NCBI GenBank assembly: GCA_023301785.1 | Contig: JALZUF010000171.1 | Location: forward strand, 1-17,285 | Reading direction: 5' to 3' | Length of the DNA stretch: 17,285 nucleotides | From: Alphaproteobacteria bacterium | GTDB taxonomy: Bacteria > Pseudomonadota > Alphaproteobacteria > Micavibrionales > Micavibrionaceae | Shown: piece by piece, positions 1 through 7,111 of the stretch | How positions within the stretch are numbered: the stretch's first letter is position 1 | Layout: every line of letters begins with the position of its first letter | Translations under genes and position numbers: made by a program | The notes under the pieces: generated by a model | Databases searched by the model: none | Told to the model about the DNA's origin: nothing | Seen by the model: only the letters and a program-made list of their open reading frames with translations

Positions 1-647
1 TCTTTGAATTGTGATTGACCTAGTTCGCCCTTGTCAAAATTCACAACTTTTTTTACATCTGCCATTGAACTTTCAAAATCAATAGCAAGTTTAACTGGAG
101 CAGCAACTGTGGCGACCATCACGGCAGCGCCGACCATCTTGCCGCGCAGTTCTGAACGGCGTTCAAGGTTTTTATCACGCGCGCTTGTCAACATAGACAG
201 CCGGACTTGCTGTGCATTTAAACGGTCATAGGTTCTCGCTAGATCACGGTTTTGGGTTGCAAGGCCGCGCGTCGATTGACCGGCTGCGCTCATATCATTG
301 CGAAGTGTCTGAAGGGATTGTGACTGGCGATTAAACGTAGATTTCGCAGCAGCTGCTTCGCGCTTTGCAGCTTCGAAGTTGCGCGTCATTTCTTTTGTAG
401 GTTTATCAGCCTTTTTAATTTCCAGTGCAAGCGCGGCCACGCGAGACTGGGCGGACCGCCAAGCGTTGCCCGCCTGGACTGTGTCTGCCTTAAGTTTTCG
501 AAAGCCGTCTATGCGTGAAAGGCTTTGCTGTGTAACCGCGATACGCGATGACATGTCTGTGACTAACTTGCCACCCTTCTGTGTGGTCGCAGCAAAGCCT
601 GCTGCCAGCGCGGCACCGATAACAATTTTTAGGGCCAGGCTTTTCAT
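1..647 (-). CDS. Tail tape measure protein, N-terminal part (partial)
   Basis: The frame opens with ATG at 647 (MKSLALKIVIGAALAAGFAA) and stays open to the window edge, giving 215 residues. An in-frame TGA lies nine codons upstream, so this is the first ATG. After the hydrophobic start there is a long helical, Arg/Gln/Ala-rich region (for example STFNRQSQSLQTLRNDMSAA and NRDLARTYDRLNAQQV) and then a hydrophobic AVMVATVAAPVKLAIDFESS followed by MADVKKVVNF, which is the entry to the TP901-type tape measure core. Tape measures set tail length and sit inside the tube. No strong ribosome site is close to the ATG (AAAGG is about 20 bases off), so coupling to E' is likely. Confidence 0.9.
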   Translation of the reverse strand, partial: MKSLALKIVIGAALAAGFAATTQKGGKLVTDMSSRIAVTQQSLSRIDGFRKLKADTVQAGNAWRSAQSRVAALALEIKKADKPTKEMTRNFEAAKREAAAAKSTFNRQSQSLQTLRNDMSAAGQSTRGLATQNRDLARTYDRLNAQQVRLSMLTSARDKNLERRSELRGKMVGAAVMVATVAAPVKLAIDFESSMADVKKVVNFDKGELGQSQFK

Positions 648-684
648 CAGGGGCTTCGCTGCTGCGACCTTTCAGGGGTTGAAA

Positions 685-1118
685 TTAGGGTTCTTTTGCG
701 GGCCAAAGCCGAACGGCTTCATCCCAATATGTTAGGAATTCAAACAGGTCCATTTCCAGCCATTCAGATGGCGACCCTGCCCGCGAAGACAGGGCCAGCA
801 CTGAACGTCTTAGGCTTGCGGCGTCTGGGATGCTGCCGCGTCTTTGACCTGCTTGGGAAAAAAAGCTTCATAAGCTTCCACCAGTTTCTGCTGGTCTGTT
901 AAGTCAGTCTTACAGAGCACTTCAAATTCAACACCGCACATGTCTGCGAACATTTGCGTCTGAACTTCCTGGTCTGTTAGACCGGACTTAATACGCTGGG
1001 CCTTGCGGATTTCATCATTTGTGATGGGCCGCCGCATCGTCAATTCTGAAATGGTTGACCCGTTATGATCGACTGGAAAATCCAGCTTTAAAACTGCATT
1101 AAGGTTCTTAATTGCCAT
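685..1118 (-). CDS. E-E' tail assembly chaperone, -1 frameshift product
   Basis: Reading on in the -1 frame after the seven-T run (next codon starts at 858) gives 57 further sense codons to a TAA at 687-685, so the fusion would be 144 aa. The extension contains EWLEMDLFEFLTYWDEAV, which resembles the P2 GpE/E' extension pattern (tryptophan, acidic L-F helix, then Y-W-x-E-A). A conserved frameshift of this kind between the two tail genes upstream of the tape measure is known for P2, Mu and lambda-like phages. The open frame and slippery run are seen directly; use of the shift is inferred. The tape measure start follows 37 bases after this stop. Confidence 0.85.
810..1118 (-). CDS. E: Tail assembly chaperone E (Phage_TAC_7 type; P2 E / Mu gp41-like)
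   Basis: The 102-aa unshifted product binds the tape measure protein and supports tube assembly in related phages. Family features: LDFPVDHNGSTISELTMRRP, ITNDEIRKAQRI and the helical LTDQQKLVEAYEAFFP end. GGGGAAA lies about seven bases before the ATG. Codons 85-87 (GCT TTT TTT, 866-858) contain a run of seven T, the slippery site for making the longer E-E' protein; without a shift translation ends at the TAA at 812-810 after 15 more residues. Confidence 0.92.
   Translation of the reverse strand: MAIKNLNAVLKLDFPVDHNGSTISELTMRRPITNDEIRKAQRIKSGLTDQEVQTQMFADMCGVEFEVLCKTDLTDQQKLVEAYEAFFPKQVKDAAASQTPQA
858..864 (-). promoter_or_regulatory. Programmed -1 ribosomal frameshift site (T7 run)
   Basis: The minus-strand sequence GCT TTT TTT CCC lets two phenylalanine tRNAs slip back by one base with full re-pairing. 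About 18 bases after it, GCGGC (839-835) can pair with GCCGC (822-818) as a small stem, a possible stimulator. Confidence 0.8.
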
Positions 1119-1129
1119 GATGTTTCCCC

Positions 1130-1627
1130 TTAACCGCCCAGCGCCGCGCGCTGTTCAGCCCAAAGGTCTTTACCGTCAACAATGAACGACTTGCCCATGA
1201 CATCGATTTCAAGAATGACTTTGTCATTGATAGTCAGCTTGTAATATTCGACGGTCATGGTGTTTTTAACCATGCCTTTGTCTTTGCGCTTTAACGCATC
1301 ACCATCTGCTTCGCGAACAAGGCCGCGCATCTGATGAATGACCGCCCGCGTCGACTCGCCGTCATTTGTTGCACCGCGATAGGTCATGCTAATTTCGCTG
1401 CCTATGCGGCTGTAATAATCAGCTTCAACGCCCGACATAGAAACAGTAGTTTCCATTTTTTCGACTGCGCCCATCATTATATCGACAGTGCCGCCCATAC
1501 CGCCTGCAAGATGCTCTTCAACTAGCAGTGCAACTTTTGGCGCGGCTCCTTCTGTGACTTTACCGGCGAGTCCTACGCCGTCGACAAACGCGCTGAAGTC
1601 GACTAGTGAGTGTGGTTTAATTGCCAT
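1130..1627 (-). CDS. FII: Tail tube protein (P2 FII-like)
   Basis: The 165-aa protein resembles P2 FII (172 aa): LVDFSAFVDGVGLAGKVTEG, EEHLAGGMGGTVDIMMG, VEADYYSRIGSEISMTYRG, AVIHQMRGLVREADGDALKR, and YYKLTINDKVILEIDVMGKS then KDLWAEQRAALGG at the end. It forms the inner tube through which DNA passes. AAAGGA lies 11 bases before the ATG. The chaperone gene E follows 11 bases after the stop, the same order as in P2. Confidence 0.96.
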   Translation of the reverse strand: MAIKPHSLVDFSAFVDGVGLAGKVTEGAAPKVALLVEEHLAGGMGGTVDIMMGAVEKMETTVSMSGVEADYYSRIGSEISMTYRGATNDGESTRAVIHQMRGLVREADGDALKRKDKGMVKNTMTVEYYKLTINDKVILEIDVMGKSFIVDGKDLWAEQRAALGG

Positions 1628-1654
1628 GATGATATGGTCCTTTCTATAACCTAA

Positions 1655-2833
1655 TTAAGCCGCAATCGCATCGAGAAGTTCGGTGTAGTAACCGTCATTA
1701 CGATGGATGCGGATGGTGATGTGTTCTGCTGGCGCAGGCGGTTCGATGTCAGCATCGATGTATAGCTTGCCAGCCTTCAGCGTTGCTGCCGTGTTCAGTT
1801 CCTTGTCCAGCCAAACAGTCCCGCCAAGCGTAGCGCCCAGGCGTGTCAAACGGCGGATGTAAGAATTTATAGACTCCTCGATGTCCAGCAACAGCTGCGC
1901 AGAAAACGGCTTATCAACAGCCCACAAGAAAGCATCTTCGATACTGTCTTCTATGATGTCCATTGTGCGGCGGACACAAAGGAAAGCCGTTAAGGGTTCT
2001 GCGCCTGTGCCACGGTTGCCCCATGTCCGAAAGCCATCTTTGAAAACAATAGTTCCCACTTTAGCTGCATTCAGAATGTTGGACTGTGTGCCTGGGTCAG
2101 ACATATTAAAGCCAATAGGCCTTGCGATGCCAGTGATGCCATTGATGACTTTGTTTGACAGCGAGAACCAGAAGCCCAGTTCATTGTCGACACGGGCCTG
2201 GACGCCAGCAAAGCGCGCAGATGATGGCTGGGCGATGTTCTCGCCAGCTTCAGTGCTGAAGGCTAAGACAAAAGGGTCACAAACATAGATGCGGTCAGAA
2301 CCTGCTTCGCCAGCAGCCGTGATGGCAGCAGCATCTGTTGTGCTAGGCGCATCTACAAAAACAACAGCGCGTAACTTCTGCGCGATGCCTTTAAGTTCTG
2401 CCACAACTGGATTTGCAGCATCGTTAAGACGCTGATGCGTAAAGCCAGGCGCGACAATGATGCGCGGCGAAAGCATAACCTGGCTGCTAGCAGCCATGAA
2501 GCCATGAACACCGCTGAAGTCAGTTGCATCGCCAACAACATTGGCAATTGTCGCAGCTTCATCAGCACCTTCTTCGACGCGAATCATCACAACGATTGTT
2601 CCAGCCTGGTCATAGATAGCATCTAAGCCGTCCTTAAGTGTGCCGGTCGCCCCAATGCCTTCCGCAGCGCGCGGGCCTGTCAAAGCGATAGGCGTGTTCA
2701 GCGGGAACTTCGCAACATCAGCAGCTGGCGCGGTGCCAATGATGCCGATAACGCTTGAGCGAACCGTTTGAATTGGCCGCTGACCGTCGAGAATTTCGAC
2801 CACTTGGACCCCGTGTAAAAATTGTTCAGGCAT
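1655..2833 (-). CDS. FI: Contractile tail sheath protein (P2 FI-like)
   Basis: This 392-aa protein closely follows P2 FI (396 aa): MPEQFLHGVQVVEILDGQRP at the start, SSVIGIIGTAPAADVAKFPL, a TIVVMIRVEEGADEA segment, the IGFNMSDPGTQSNILN and DGFRTWGNRGTG motifs, FLWAVDKPFSAQLLLDIEES, and LKAGKLYIDADIEPPAPAEH near the end. It polymerises around the tube and contracts to drive injection. The start at 2833 is set by GAAAGGAAA about seven bases upstream and by homology; the frame stays open to 2911 inside the previous gene. The FII gene follows after 27 bases. Confidence 0.96.
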   Translation of the reverse strand: MPEQFLHGVQVVEILDGQRPIQTVRSSVIGIIGTAPAADVAKFPLNTPIALTGPRAAEGIGATGTLKDGLDAIYDQAGTIVVMIRVEEGADEAATIANVVGDATDFSGVHGFMAASSQVMLSPRIIVAPGFTHQRLNDAANPVVAELKGIAQKLRAVVFVDAPSTTDAAAITAAGEAGSDRIYVCDPFVLAFSTEAGENIAQPSSARFAGVQARVDNELGFWFSLSNKVINGITGIARPIGFNMSDPGTQSNILNAAKVGTIVFKDGFRTWGNRGTGAEPLTAFLCVRRTMDIIEDSIEDAFLWAVDKPFSAQLLLDIEESINSYIRRLTRLGATLGGTVWLDKELNTAATLKAGKLYIDADIEPPAPAEHITIRIHRNDGYYTELLDAIAA

Positions 2834-3431
2834 GATTGTTTCCTTTCGCAAGAACAGGTTTAAAATATTTTGTGCGCTCTTTAAGAACGCCCCAGATGCT
2901 GACCCCGCCAAAAATTATGAAGGGTCGTATTGTTCGCCAAGTCCAGTGCGGAAGATCCCGCAGCATCCAGATGGTTTTGGCTTTTAGATTTGTTGTCCTC
3001 GTCTTTGAAGGCCAAGGCGCTAACGCCCAGCGTTCCAGCCGCATGGCCTTCAGGAACATTTTGTCTATGCGGCGGCGCGAGAACAGATGGCGGAACTGTT
3101 TTAATCCGACATCATGAATGAACACCGCCGCAATATATTCAGCATGAACCTTTGGGAACAACCATGCGACTAACGCTGCCACAAGCAGCCCTGAAACAAC
3201 GGCATCATGTATGCTTAAGACAGGATTAAGCGCCGCTGCGACGGTCAAAAATACAGACCACGCTGGCGGAATATCCGCGCCATTACTTTCGTCACGCACG
3301 GCAATATCTATCGATGGGCCAGTCAGGTCCTCGCTTTCGAAGAACTTAAAAGCCTGCCCTGAAAGCCAGTTACCCGAACGCGGGCCGCTAACAACAGGCA
3401 TAAACAATTTCGCGCGTGTGAAAGTCGACAT
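2826..3431 (-). CDS. DUF1353-like protein with hydrophobic segments
   Basis: The 201-aa product shows parts of the DUF1353 pattern: DIPPAWSVFLTVAAALNPVL near residue 55, then IAAVFIHDVGLKQFRHLFSR and RRIDKMFLKAMRLERWAL, matching the family HD...R..D..F..AM layout. A hydrophobic stretch, VVSGLLVAALVAWLF (about residues 77-91), sits between the IPP and the HD, and a second one (FIIFGGVSIWGVL) is near the C-terminus; either could span a membrane. DUF1353 proteins occur in many phages and their function is unknown. The start at 3431 has AGGAGG 11 bases upstream. The stop overlaps the FI ATG by eight bases. Confidence 0.65.
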   Translation of the reverse strand: MSTFTRAKLFMPVVSGPRSGNWLSGQAFKFFESEDLTGPSIDIAVRDESNGADIPPAWSVFLTVAAALNPVLSIHDAVVSGLLVAALVAWLFPKVHAEYIAAVFIHDVGLKQFRHLFSRRRIDKMFLKAMRLERWALAPWPSKTRTTNLKAKTIWMLRDLPHWTWRTIRPFIIFGGVSIWGVLKERTKYFKPVLAKGNNHA

Positions 3432-3432
3432 T

Positions 3433-3981
3433 TTATTTCTTTGCCTCCTGTGCTTTTGCTTGCGCTGAAATCTGTGCTGCAATCAATATGTTTGCCACGC
3501 CAGTTGAACGGGCAGCCATTTCGCCTATGACTTTAGGCAAGCCTTTCATGGCGGCTGTCAGAATAATATCCCCAGACTGAACACCAGCCAGGAACGTCTG
3601 CGCCTGGGCATAGACATCACCGCTGCCTTCTACTGGCGGAACCAAAGCTTCAATCGTTCCCATAAACGCCGCGCGGAACTTCGGGAACGTATCGCCTTTT
3701 TCAAAGGCTGAAATTAAAGCCAATACAGCCGCCGCATTCAACTGGGTCACATCAGCTGTGGTGCCCAGTATCGCCTGCGGGTCTGCAACTTCGCGGCTGA
3801 TGGTTTTGCGGACGCTATCGCGGCCAGCTATCTTCGCCTTTGAAGCTAGACCATCGCCCCAAAGCTGCTTGCCATTTGGCATCGCCAAAACGGCGGCTTC
3901 CGTAAACGGCATCCCATTTATTTTAATTTCTTGGCCGTCATCAACAACAATGTCAGCGGGGTCGTTTTTCTTGTTTGCCAT
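3433..3981 (-). CDS. Hypothetical protein in the tail fibre region
   Basis: I do not recognise this 182-aa protein. It has an acidic and polar start (MANKKNDPADIVVDDGQEIK), a middle part with QLWGDGLASKAKIAGRDSVR and EVADPQAILGTTADVTQLNA, and a mildly hydrophobic, alanine-rich end (STGVANILIAAQISAQAKAQ). There is no clear signal peptide or membrane segment. It lies where P2 has the fibre chaperone G, so a chaperone or fibre-associated role is possible but not shown. It has the GGAGCCT leader at a five-base spacing. The TAA stop precedes the next ATG by one base. Confidence 0.7.
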   Translation of the reverse strand: MANKKNDPADIVVDDGQEIKINGMPFTEAAVLAMPNGKQLWGDGLASKAKIAGRDSVRKTISREVADPQAILGTTADVTQLNAAAVLALISAFEKGDTFPKFRAAFMGTIEALVPPVEGSGDVYAQAQTFLAGVQSGDIILTAAMKGLPKVIGEMAARSTGVANILIAAQISAQAKAQEAKK

Positions 3982-3995
3982 CTTAAAGGCTCCTA
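3975..3995. repeat. Direct repeat copy 1: stop-to-start junction after the beta-helix gene
   Basis: These 21 bases are identical to 4712-4732. On the minus strand they run from the TAG stop of the beta-helix gene through GGAGCCTTTAAG to the ATG and second codon of the 182-aa gene. Confidence 0.97.
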
Positions 3996-4718
3996 TGCTT
4001 GTTCAAAGTTTGCTGTAACGCCAGTAAGGTCATTAGGGTCGTCGCCTGGGCCAACACCAAAAATCACAAAACCGCTGGCTGAAGGGTCAATCGCAAAGTT
4101 TGCGACATGGTAATGACAACTTCCAACGGCGCGGAAAAACCCAACCGGTGATGTGCCTGTCTTACTAATTGTGCCGCCTGAAATATTAACTTCAGTTGGC
4201 CCATGAGCATTATAGAATACCGGCAATGATACAGAATGATCTGAAATGAAATTCACTGAAAGCGCGGCCAGCATCGCGGGGCCATAAAACCAAATGCCAC
4301 CAGGCTTTCCAGGCACATTAATAGAATCCTTGGAGATGATATTTCGAAGCACTAACCCTGTGCCGCCGTCCTCAAAATTGCCAACACCTTTAAAGCGGAG
4401 TGTAGGCGGCGCAGCTTGACAGTAAATCAAGGTATCCAAGACTATATCACTCATGAGATTAACTTCGCACAGCTGACCTGACTGAAGTCTTTCTGCCACA
4501 GCCGCCCACGTTTTAACTGGGGTCGCAGGCGTATTACCAATATTCGTGTCATCGCCATTTACGGCATCAAACCAAATCGAAATACGGGTCGTGATAGGCC
4601 TAAAATTAAGGCGCTCCGCTCTCGTCGCAGCAGCTTCATTTTCCGCGGCATCAATCGCGGCATCAAAGCGTTCTTCTAAAGCTTCAATTGCGTCTAAAAC
4701 GTCTTGTGGTGTTGCCAT
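3993..4718 (-). CDS. Putative tailspike/receptor-binding protein with beta-helix pattern
   Basis: The 241-aa product has a helical, coiled-coil-like start (VLDAIEALEERFDAAIDAAE, residues 7-35) that could trimerise, then WFDAVNGDDTNIGNTPATPV with KTW, a sequence typical of the entry to right-handed beta-helix tailspikes. The rest alternates short strands and glycine turns (VLRNIISKDSINVPGKPGGI, INISGG-type turns). No polysaccharide-cleaving residues can be assigned, so binding or cleaving the cell surface is inference from fold pattern and its place after the fibre gene. The stop-to-start junctions before and after this gene are identical 21-bp sequences. Confidence 0.72.
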   Translation of the reverse strand: MATPQDVLDAIEALEERFDAAIDAAENEAAATRAERLNFRPITTRISIWFDAVNGDDTNIGNTPATPVKTWAAVAERLQSGQLCEVNLMSDIVLDTLIYCQAAPPTLRFKGVGNFEDGGTGLVLRNIISKDSINVPGKPGGIWFYGPAMLAALSVNFISDHSVSLPVFYNAHGPTEVNISGGTISKTGTSPVGFFRAVGSCHYHVANFAIDPSASGFVIFGVGPGDDPNDLTGVTANFEQA

Positions 4719-4732
4719 CTTAAAGGCTCCTA
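4712..4732. repeat. Direct repeat copy 2: stop-to-start junction before the beta-helix gene
   Basis: Identical to 3975-3995. It runs from the TAG stop of the short fibre gene through the same leader to the ATG of the beta-helix gene, so that gene is bracketed by two equal junctions 737 bases apart. Confidence 0.97.
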
Positions 4733-5326
4733 ATTTTGGTTGGTATAATTTATGAGGGCTTCCAGTCTGGATTGCCCCTGGGTGTTATTTTTTGCAGCAG
4801 ATTGAATTGCCAGCCTGTTGTCATAAGACTTAACGAGGGCCAGGCTTGTCGCGTAACGGATAGGGTCCAATTGAGACTCTACCCAGGGGCGTGTCGCCCT
4901 AACGATTGATGGATCAATACTGACTTTGATGTTTGCAGCATTTGATGATACAAATTTGATGATTTGCAATAAGTCTTCAGCCGCGCCTTCTGCTAATGCA
5001 GGTTTATAACTGGGCGAAAGATTGCTGACCGCGTAAAGGTTCCCATTAGTGTCCAAAATACCCGCGCTACGAATCCAAAACCCGCCCAGTTCTGGCGGCA
5101 ATATAGCTTCAGCCAGCGCCACGTTCGCATCTTCTGCTGTGATACGGACATCATTAATCACCACTTCAGCCACAACATCTGGCATTTCAGTCCAGCTTTG
5201 TTCGACAGGTTCTTCACTGCTACTAAAAACCAACTTATCAAAAACAACAGGCTGACCGCTGACTTTCGAATTTGCATCTATAGCAAGTCCAAGGTCTGTT
5301 AAAAAACCAGCATATTTAATAGTCAT
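4730..5326 (-). CDS. Short tail fibre protein, P2 H N-terminal-like
   Basis: The 198-aa protein resembles only the N-terminal, baseplate-binding part of P2 gpH (phage tail-collar fibre type): MTIKYAGFLTDLGLAIDA, the conserved ILPPELGGFWIRSAGI, LYAVSNLSPSYKPALAEGAA and IIKFVSSNAANIKVSIDP. P2 H is 669 aa, so the long shaft and receptor tip are absent here. The end is a helical segment (ALVKSYDNRLAIQSAAKNNT). The start at 5326 is supported by GGAGCCT five bases upstream and by ATGA overlap with I. It may act as an adaptor for the beta-helix protein that follows. Confidence 0.9.
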   Translation of the reverse strand: MTIKYAGFLTDLGLAIDANSKVSGQPVVFDKLVFSSSEEPVEQSWTEMPDVVAEVVINDVRITAEDANVALAEAILPPELGGFWIRSAGILDTNGNLYAVSNLSPSYKPALAEGAAEDLLQIIKFVSSNAANIKVSIDPSIVRATRPWVESQLDPIRYATSLALVKSYDNRLAIQSAAKNNTQGQSRLEALINYTNQN

Positions 5327-5937
5327 CGTAGAGGCTCCACAATTGATGTTCTTTGGCGAACCACAGAAAAGGCTGTTCTGGGATGCGCGCAAATTGGATG
5401 GAAAATAGGTTGAAAAGGATTGACGACAGACACGCGGCCACGCTGGGCGATAACGCCCTTTGAACAGGTAATTTCACTGGTCAGATAAACACGTAAACGG
5501 GACAACCAGGACCGCGCGTTTTTTGTATTGATAATTGTTGAACGGATAGACTCCAGTTCTGCCGCGTCTATACCGCGCGTTGTGACAAACACATCAACTT
5601 GAAAGGTGTAAGGGTCGCCGCCATGCTCAAACCATTCAGACAATTCCACGCCTAAATCTAAGGCCTTTAAAGCGGCCTTAATGCCAGCAGGGGTTCCTTT
5701 GAATTTGTGAACATAGGCTGCGGATGCAATGACTTGGCGCTTCACCTTTTCAGACCAGGCTGTGTTCCAAGTATCGACAGACAATGCCCAGGCTAAATAA
5801 GGTAGCAGTTCAAGCGGGCATTCTTCAGCGCTCCAAAGCTTGTCAATCTGAACTGGAAGGTCAAAGGCCTTTGCCATGCTCACTTCAGCGGCCAGTTCCA
5901 GCTTTGTTGAATTTGGGGGCAGCAGCGTTCTAGTCAT
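5323..5937 (-). CDS. I: Tail protein I (P2 I-like baseplate wedge)
   Basis: This 204-aa protein has the P2 gpI pattern: LLPPNSTKLELAAEVSMAKA, LWSAEECPLELLPYLAWALS, VDTWNTAWSEKVKRQVI and FKGTPAGIKAALKALDLGVE. It works with W and J to form the baseplate wedge and supports tail fibre attachment. The start at 5937 (MTRTLLPP) is chosen over 5955 because GGAG lies seven bases upstream. It is longer than P2 I (176 aa), with an extra basic C-terminal part after about residue 155. Its stop overlaps the fibre gene ATG (ATGA), and its last codons contain the GGAGCCT leader of that gene. Confidence 0.92.
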   Translation of the reverse strand: MTRTLLPPNSTKLELAAEVSMAKAFDLPVQIDKLWSAEECPLELLPYLAWALSVDTWNTAWSEKVKRQVIASAAYVHKFKGTPAGIKAALKALDLGVELSEWFEHGGDPYTFQVDVFVTTRGIDAAELESIRSTIINTKNARSWLSRLRVYLTSEITCSKGVIAQRGRVSVVNPFQPIFHPICAHPRTAFSVVRQRTSIVEPLR

Positions 5938-6781
5938 TAGATGACTCCGCGACATTTACTTCTGTTGCGAAGGCGACTTCAGAAGCCTGGACAACAACAT
6001 CGGCAGCAGGACTAACCAGATGAACATTTTCCACGCCTTCCACGACAAGCGCGGCCAGAATCCCAGCCCTTGTGACATCACGGCCAAATTTAAACCGGCT
6101 TAAAAGATAAGCATCAAGCGACAGCAACGCCGCAGCCAAAACTGTTGCGCCATCAGGCCCGATTGCCATGACCAGCTGCGCATCAATAACAAAGCCCTTT
6201 TGTGCGAAGGCTTTGACGTTCACTGTGTCTGTCAGTGGGCGAACTTCATCATCGTTTAAGGCAGCTTTAACTTCAGCCAGAAGCACATCAGGACTGGCAA
6301 CATCAGCAGGATATAAGATGAAAATATCGACCACACCTGGCTGCGGTTCACCGACATAGACATCGAGAACATCAGCGCTGACACTCTTAGAATGAAATTC
6401 ATAACCACCCCGGGGCCCTGCTGTTGAAAACCCTTCAGGCGCTAATTGGATGCGGGCACGGAAAGCTTCAGTTCCTTCACCATCCAAGCGGGCTAAAGGA
6501 ATTAACGCCGCTAGGTTTTCCAGGTCGCCATCACCTGCTGTTGCCAGCATCACAGCTTTCGCAGCCTGGTTAATACGGTTAAGCAAAATTGTTTCACGGT
6601 ATGCTGCGACTTCCAGCAGCTTAACAACAGGATCACTTTCAAGATTGATGACAGCATCAGCATCATCATAGCGCGCCATGAAGTCAGCCTTCAGGTCAGT
6701 CAGCACATCTTCAAAATTTGCATCCTGAATGATGGTCGCGGGCGGAAGCTTTGAAAGATTTATTTTTGTAAAAGCGATCAT
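5930..6781 (-). CDS. J: Baseplate assembly protein J (P2 J-like)
   Basis: The 283-aa product is the edge-of-baseplate wedge protein. Family features: LSKLPPATIIQDANFEDVL at the N-terminus, NLESDPVVKLLEVAAYRETI, NQAAKAVMLATAGDGDLENL, the RIQLAPEGFSTAGPRGGYEF segment and the late VTRAGILAALVVEGVENVHL. P2 J is 302 aa and shares this order. It overlaps W upstream by four bases and I downstream by eight. No truncation or oddity is seen. Confidence 0.95.
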   Translation of the reverse strand: MIAFTKINLSKLPPATIIQDANFEDVLTDLKADFMARYDDADAVINLESDPVVKLLEVAAYRETILLNRINQAAKAVMLATAGDGDLENLAALIPLARLDGEGTEAFRARIQLAPEGFSTAGPRGGYEFHSKSVSADVLDVYVGEPQPGVVDIFILYPADVASPDVLLAEVKAALNDDEVRPLTDTVNVKAFAQKGFVIDAQLVMAIGPDGATVLAAALLSLDAYLLSRFKFGRDVTRAGILAALVVEGVENVHLVSPAADVVVQASEVAFATEVNVAESSND

Positions 6782-7110
6782 ATGAGAACACCTTCAATTG
6801 TGACTGGCTGGCCTAAATATTGGCCTTCAAATCCAAGTTCCATTTTTCCAGCAGCATTTGCAAAAGCAGTATGAACACGGGACAATGTGAAACGAGGCTC
6901 CCAGCGGTCCAGCGCTTCAGCTGAAGCTGCGGCGATGTCCACTTTTAAATCTGCCGACATGGGCAAATCAACCAGGTCCGGAAGGCGGCTGCCATATTCA
7001 CGGCGGCCCACACGGGTTCCCAGCGGCGTGGTTAGGATGTCTGTTATAGACTGGCGCAGATGCGTCATGCTCCCAATGGCATTGCCTGTATGTCGGTTCA
7101 TTCCAGACAC
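6778..7110 (-). CDS. W: Baseplate wedge protein W (GPW/gp25 family, P2 W-like)
   Basis: This 110-aa protein is the gp25-like wedge subunit that helps start sheath assembly on the baseplate. The conserved region is clear: MTHLRQSITDILTTPLGTRV, GRREYGSRLPDLVDLP, then AEALDRWEPRFTLSRV. P2 W is 115 aa. The chosen start is a GTG at 7110 with GGAAG six bases upstream; an ATG at 7101 (MNRHTG) is possible but lacks spacing for a ribosome site. The stop overlaps the J ATG by four bases (ATGA), so the two are coupled. Confidence 0.94.
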   Translation of the reverse strand: MSGMNRHTGNAIGSMTHLRQSITDILTTPLGTRVGRREYGSRLPDLVDLPMSADLKVDIAAASAEALDRWEPRFTLSRVHTAFANAAGKMELGFEGQYLGQPVTIEGVLI

Positions 7111-7111
7111 T

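Noticed and set aside
2834..2911. 26-residue N-terminal extension of the sheath protein
   Set aside because: The extension lies inside the upstream gene; homology and the Shine-Dalgarno point to the ATG at 2833.
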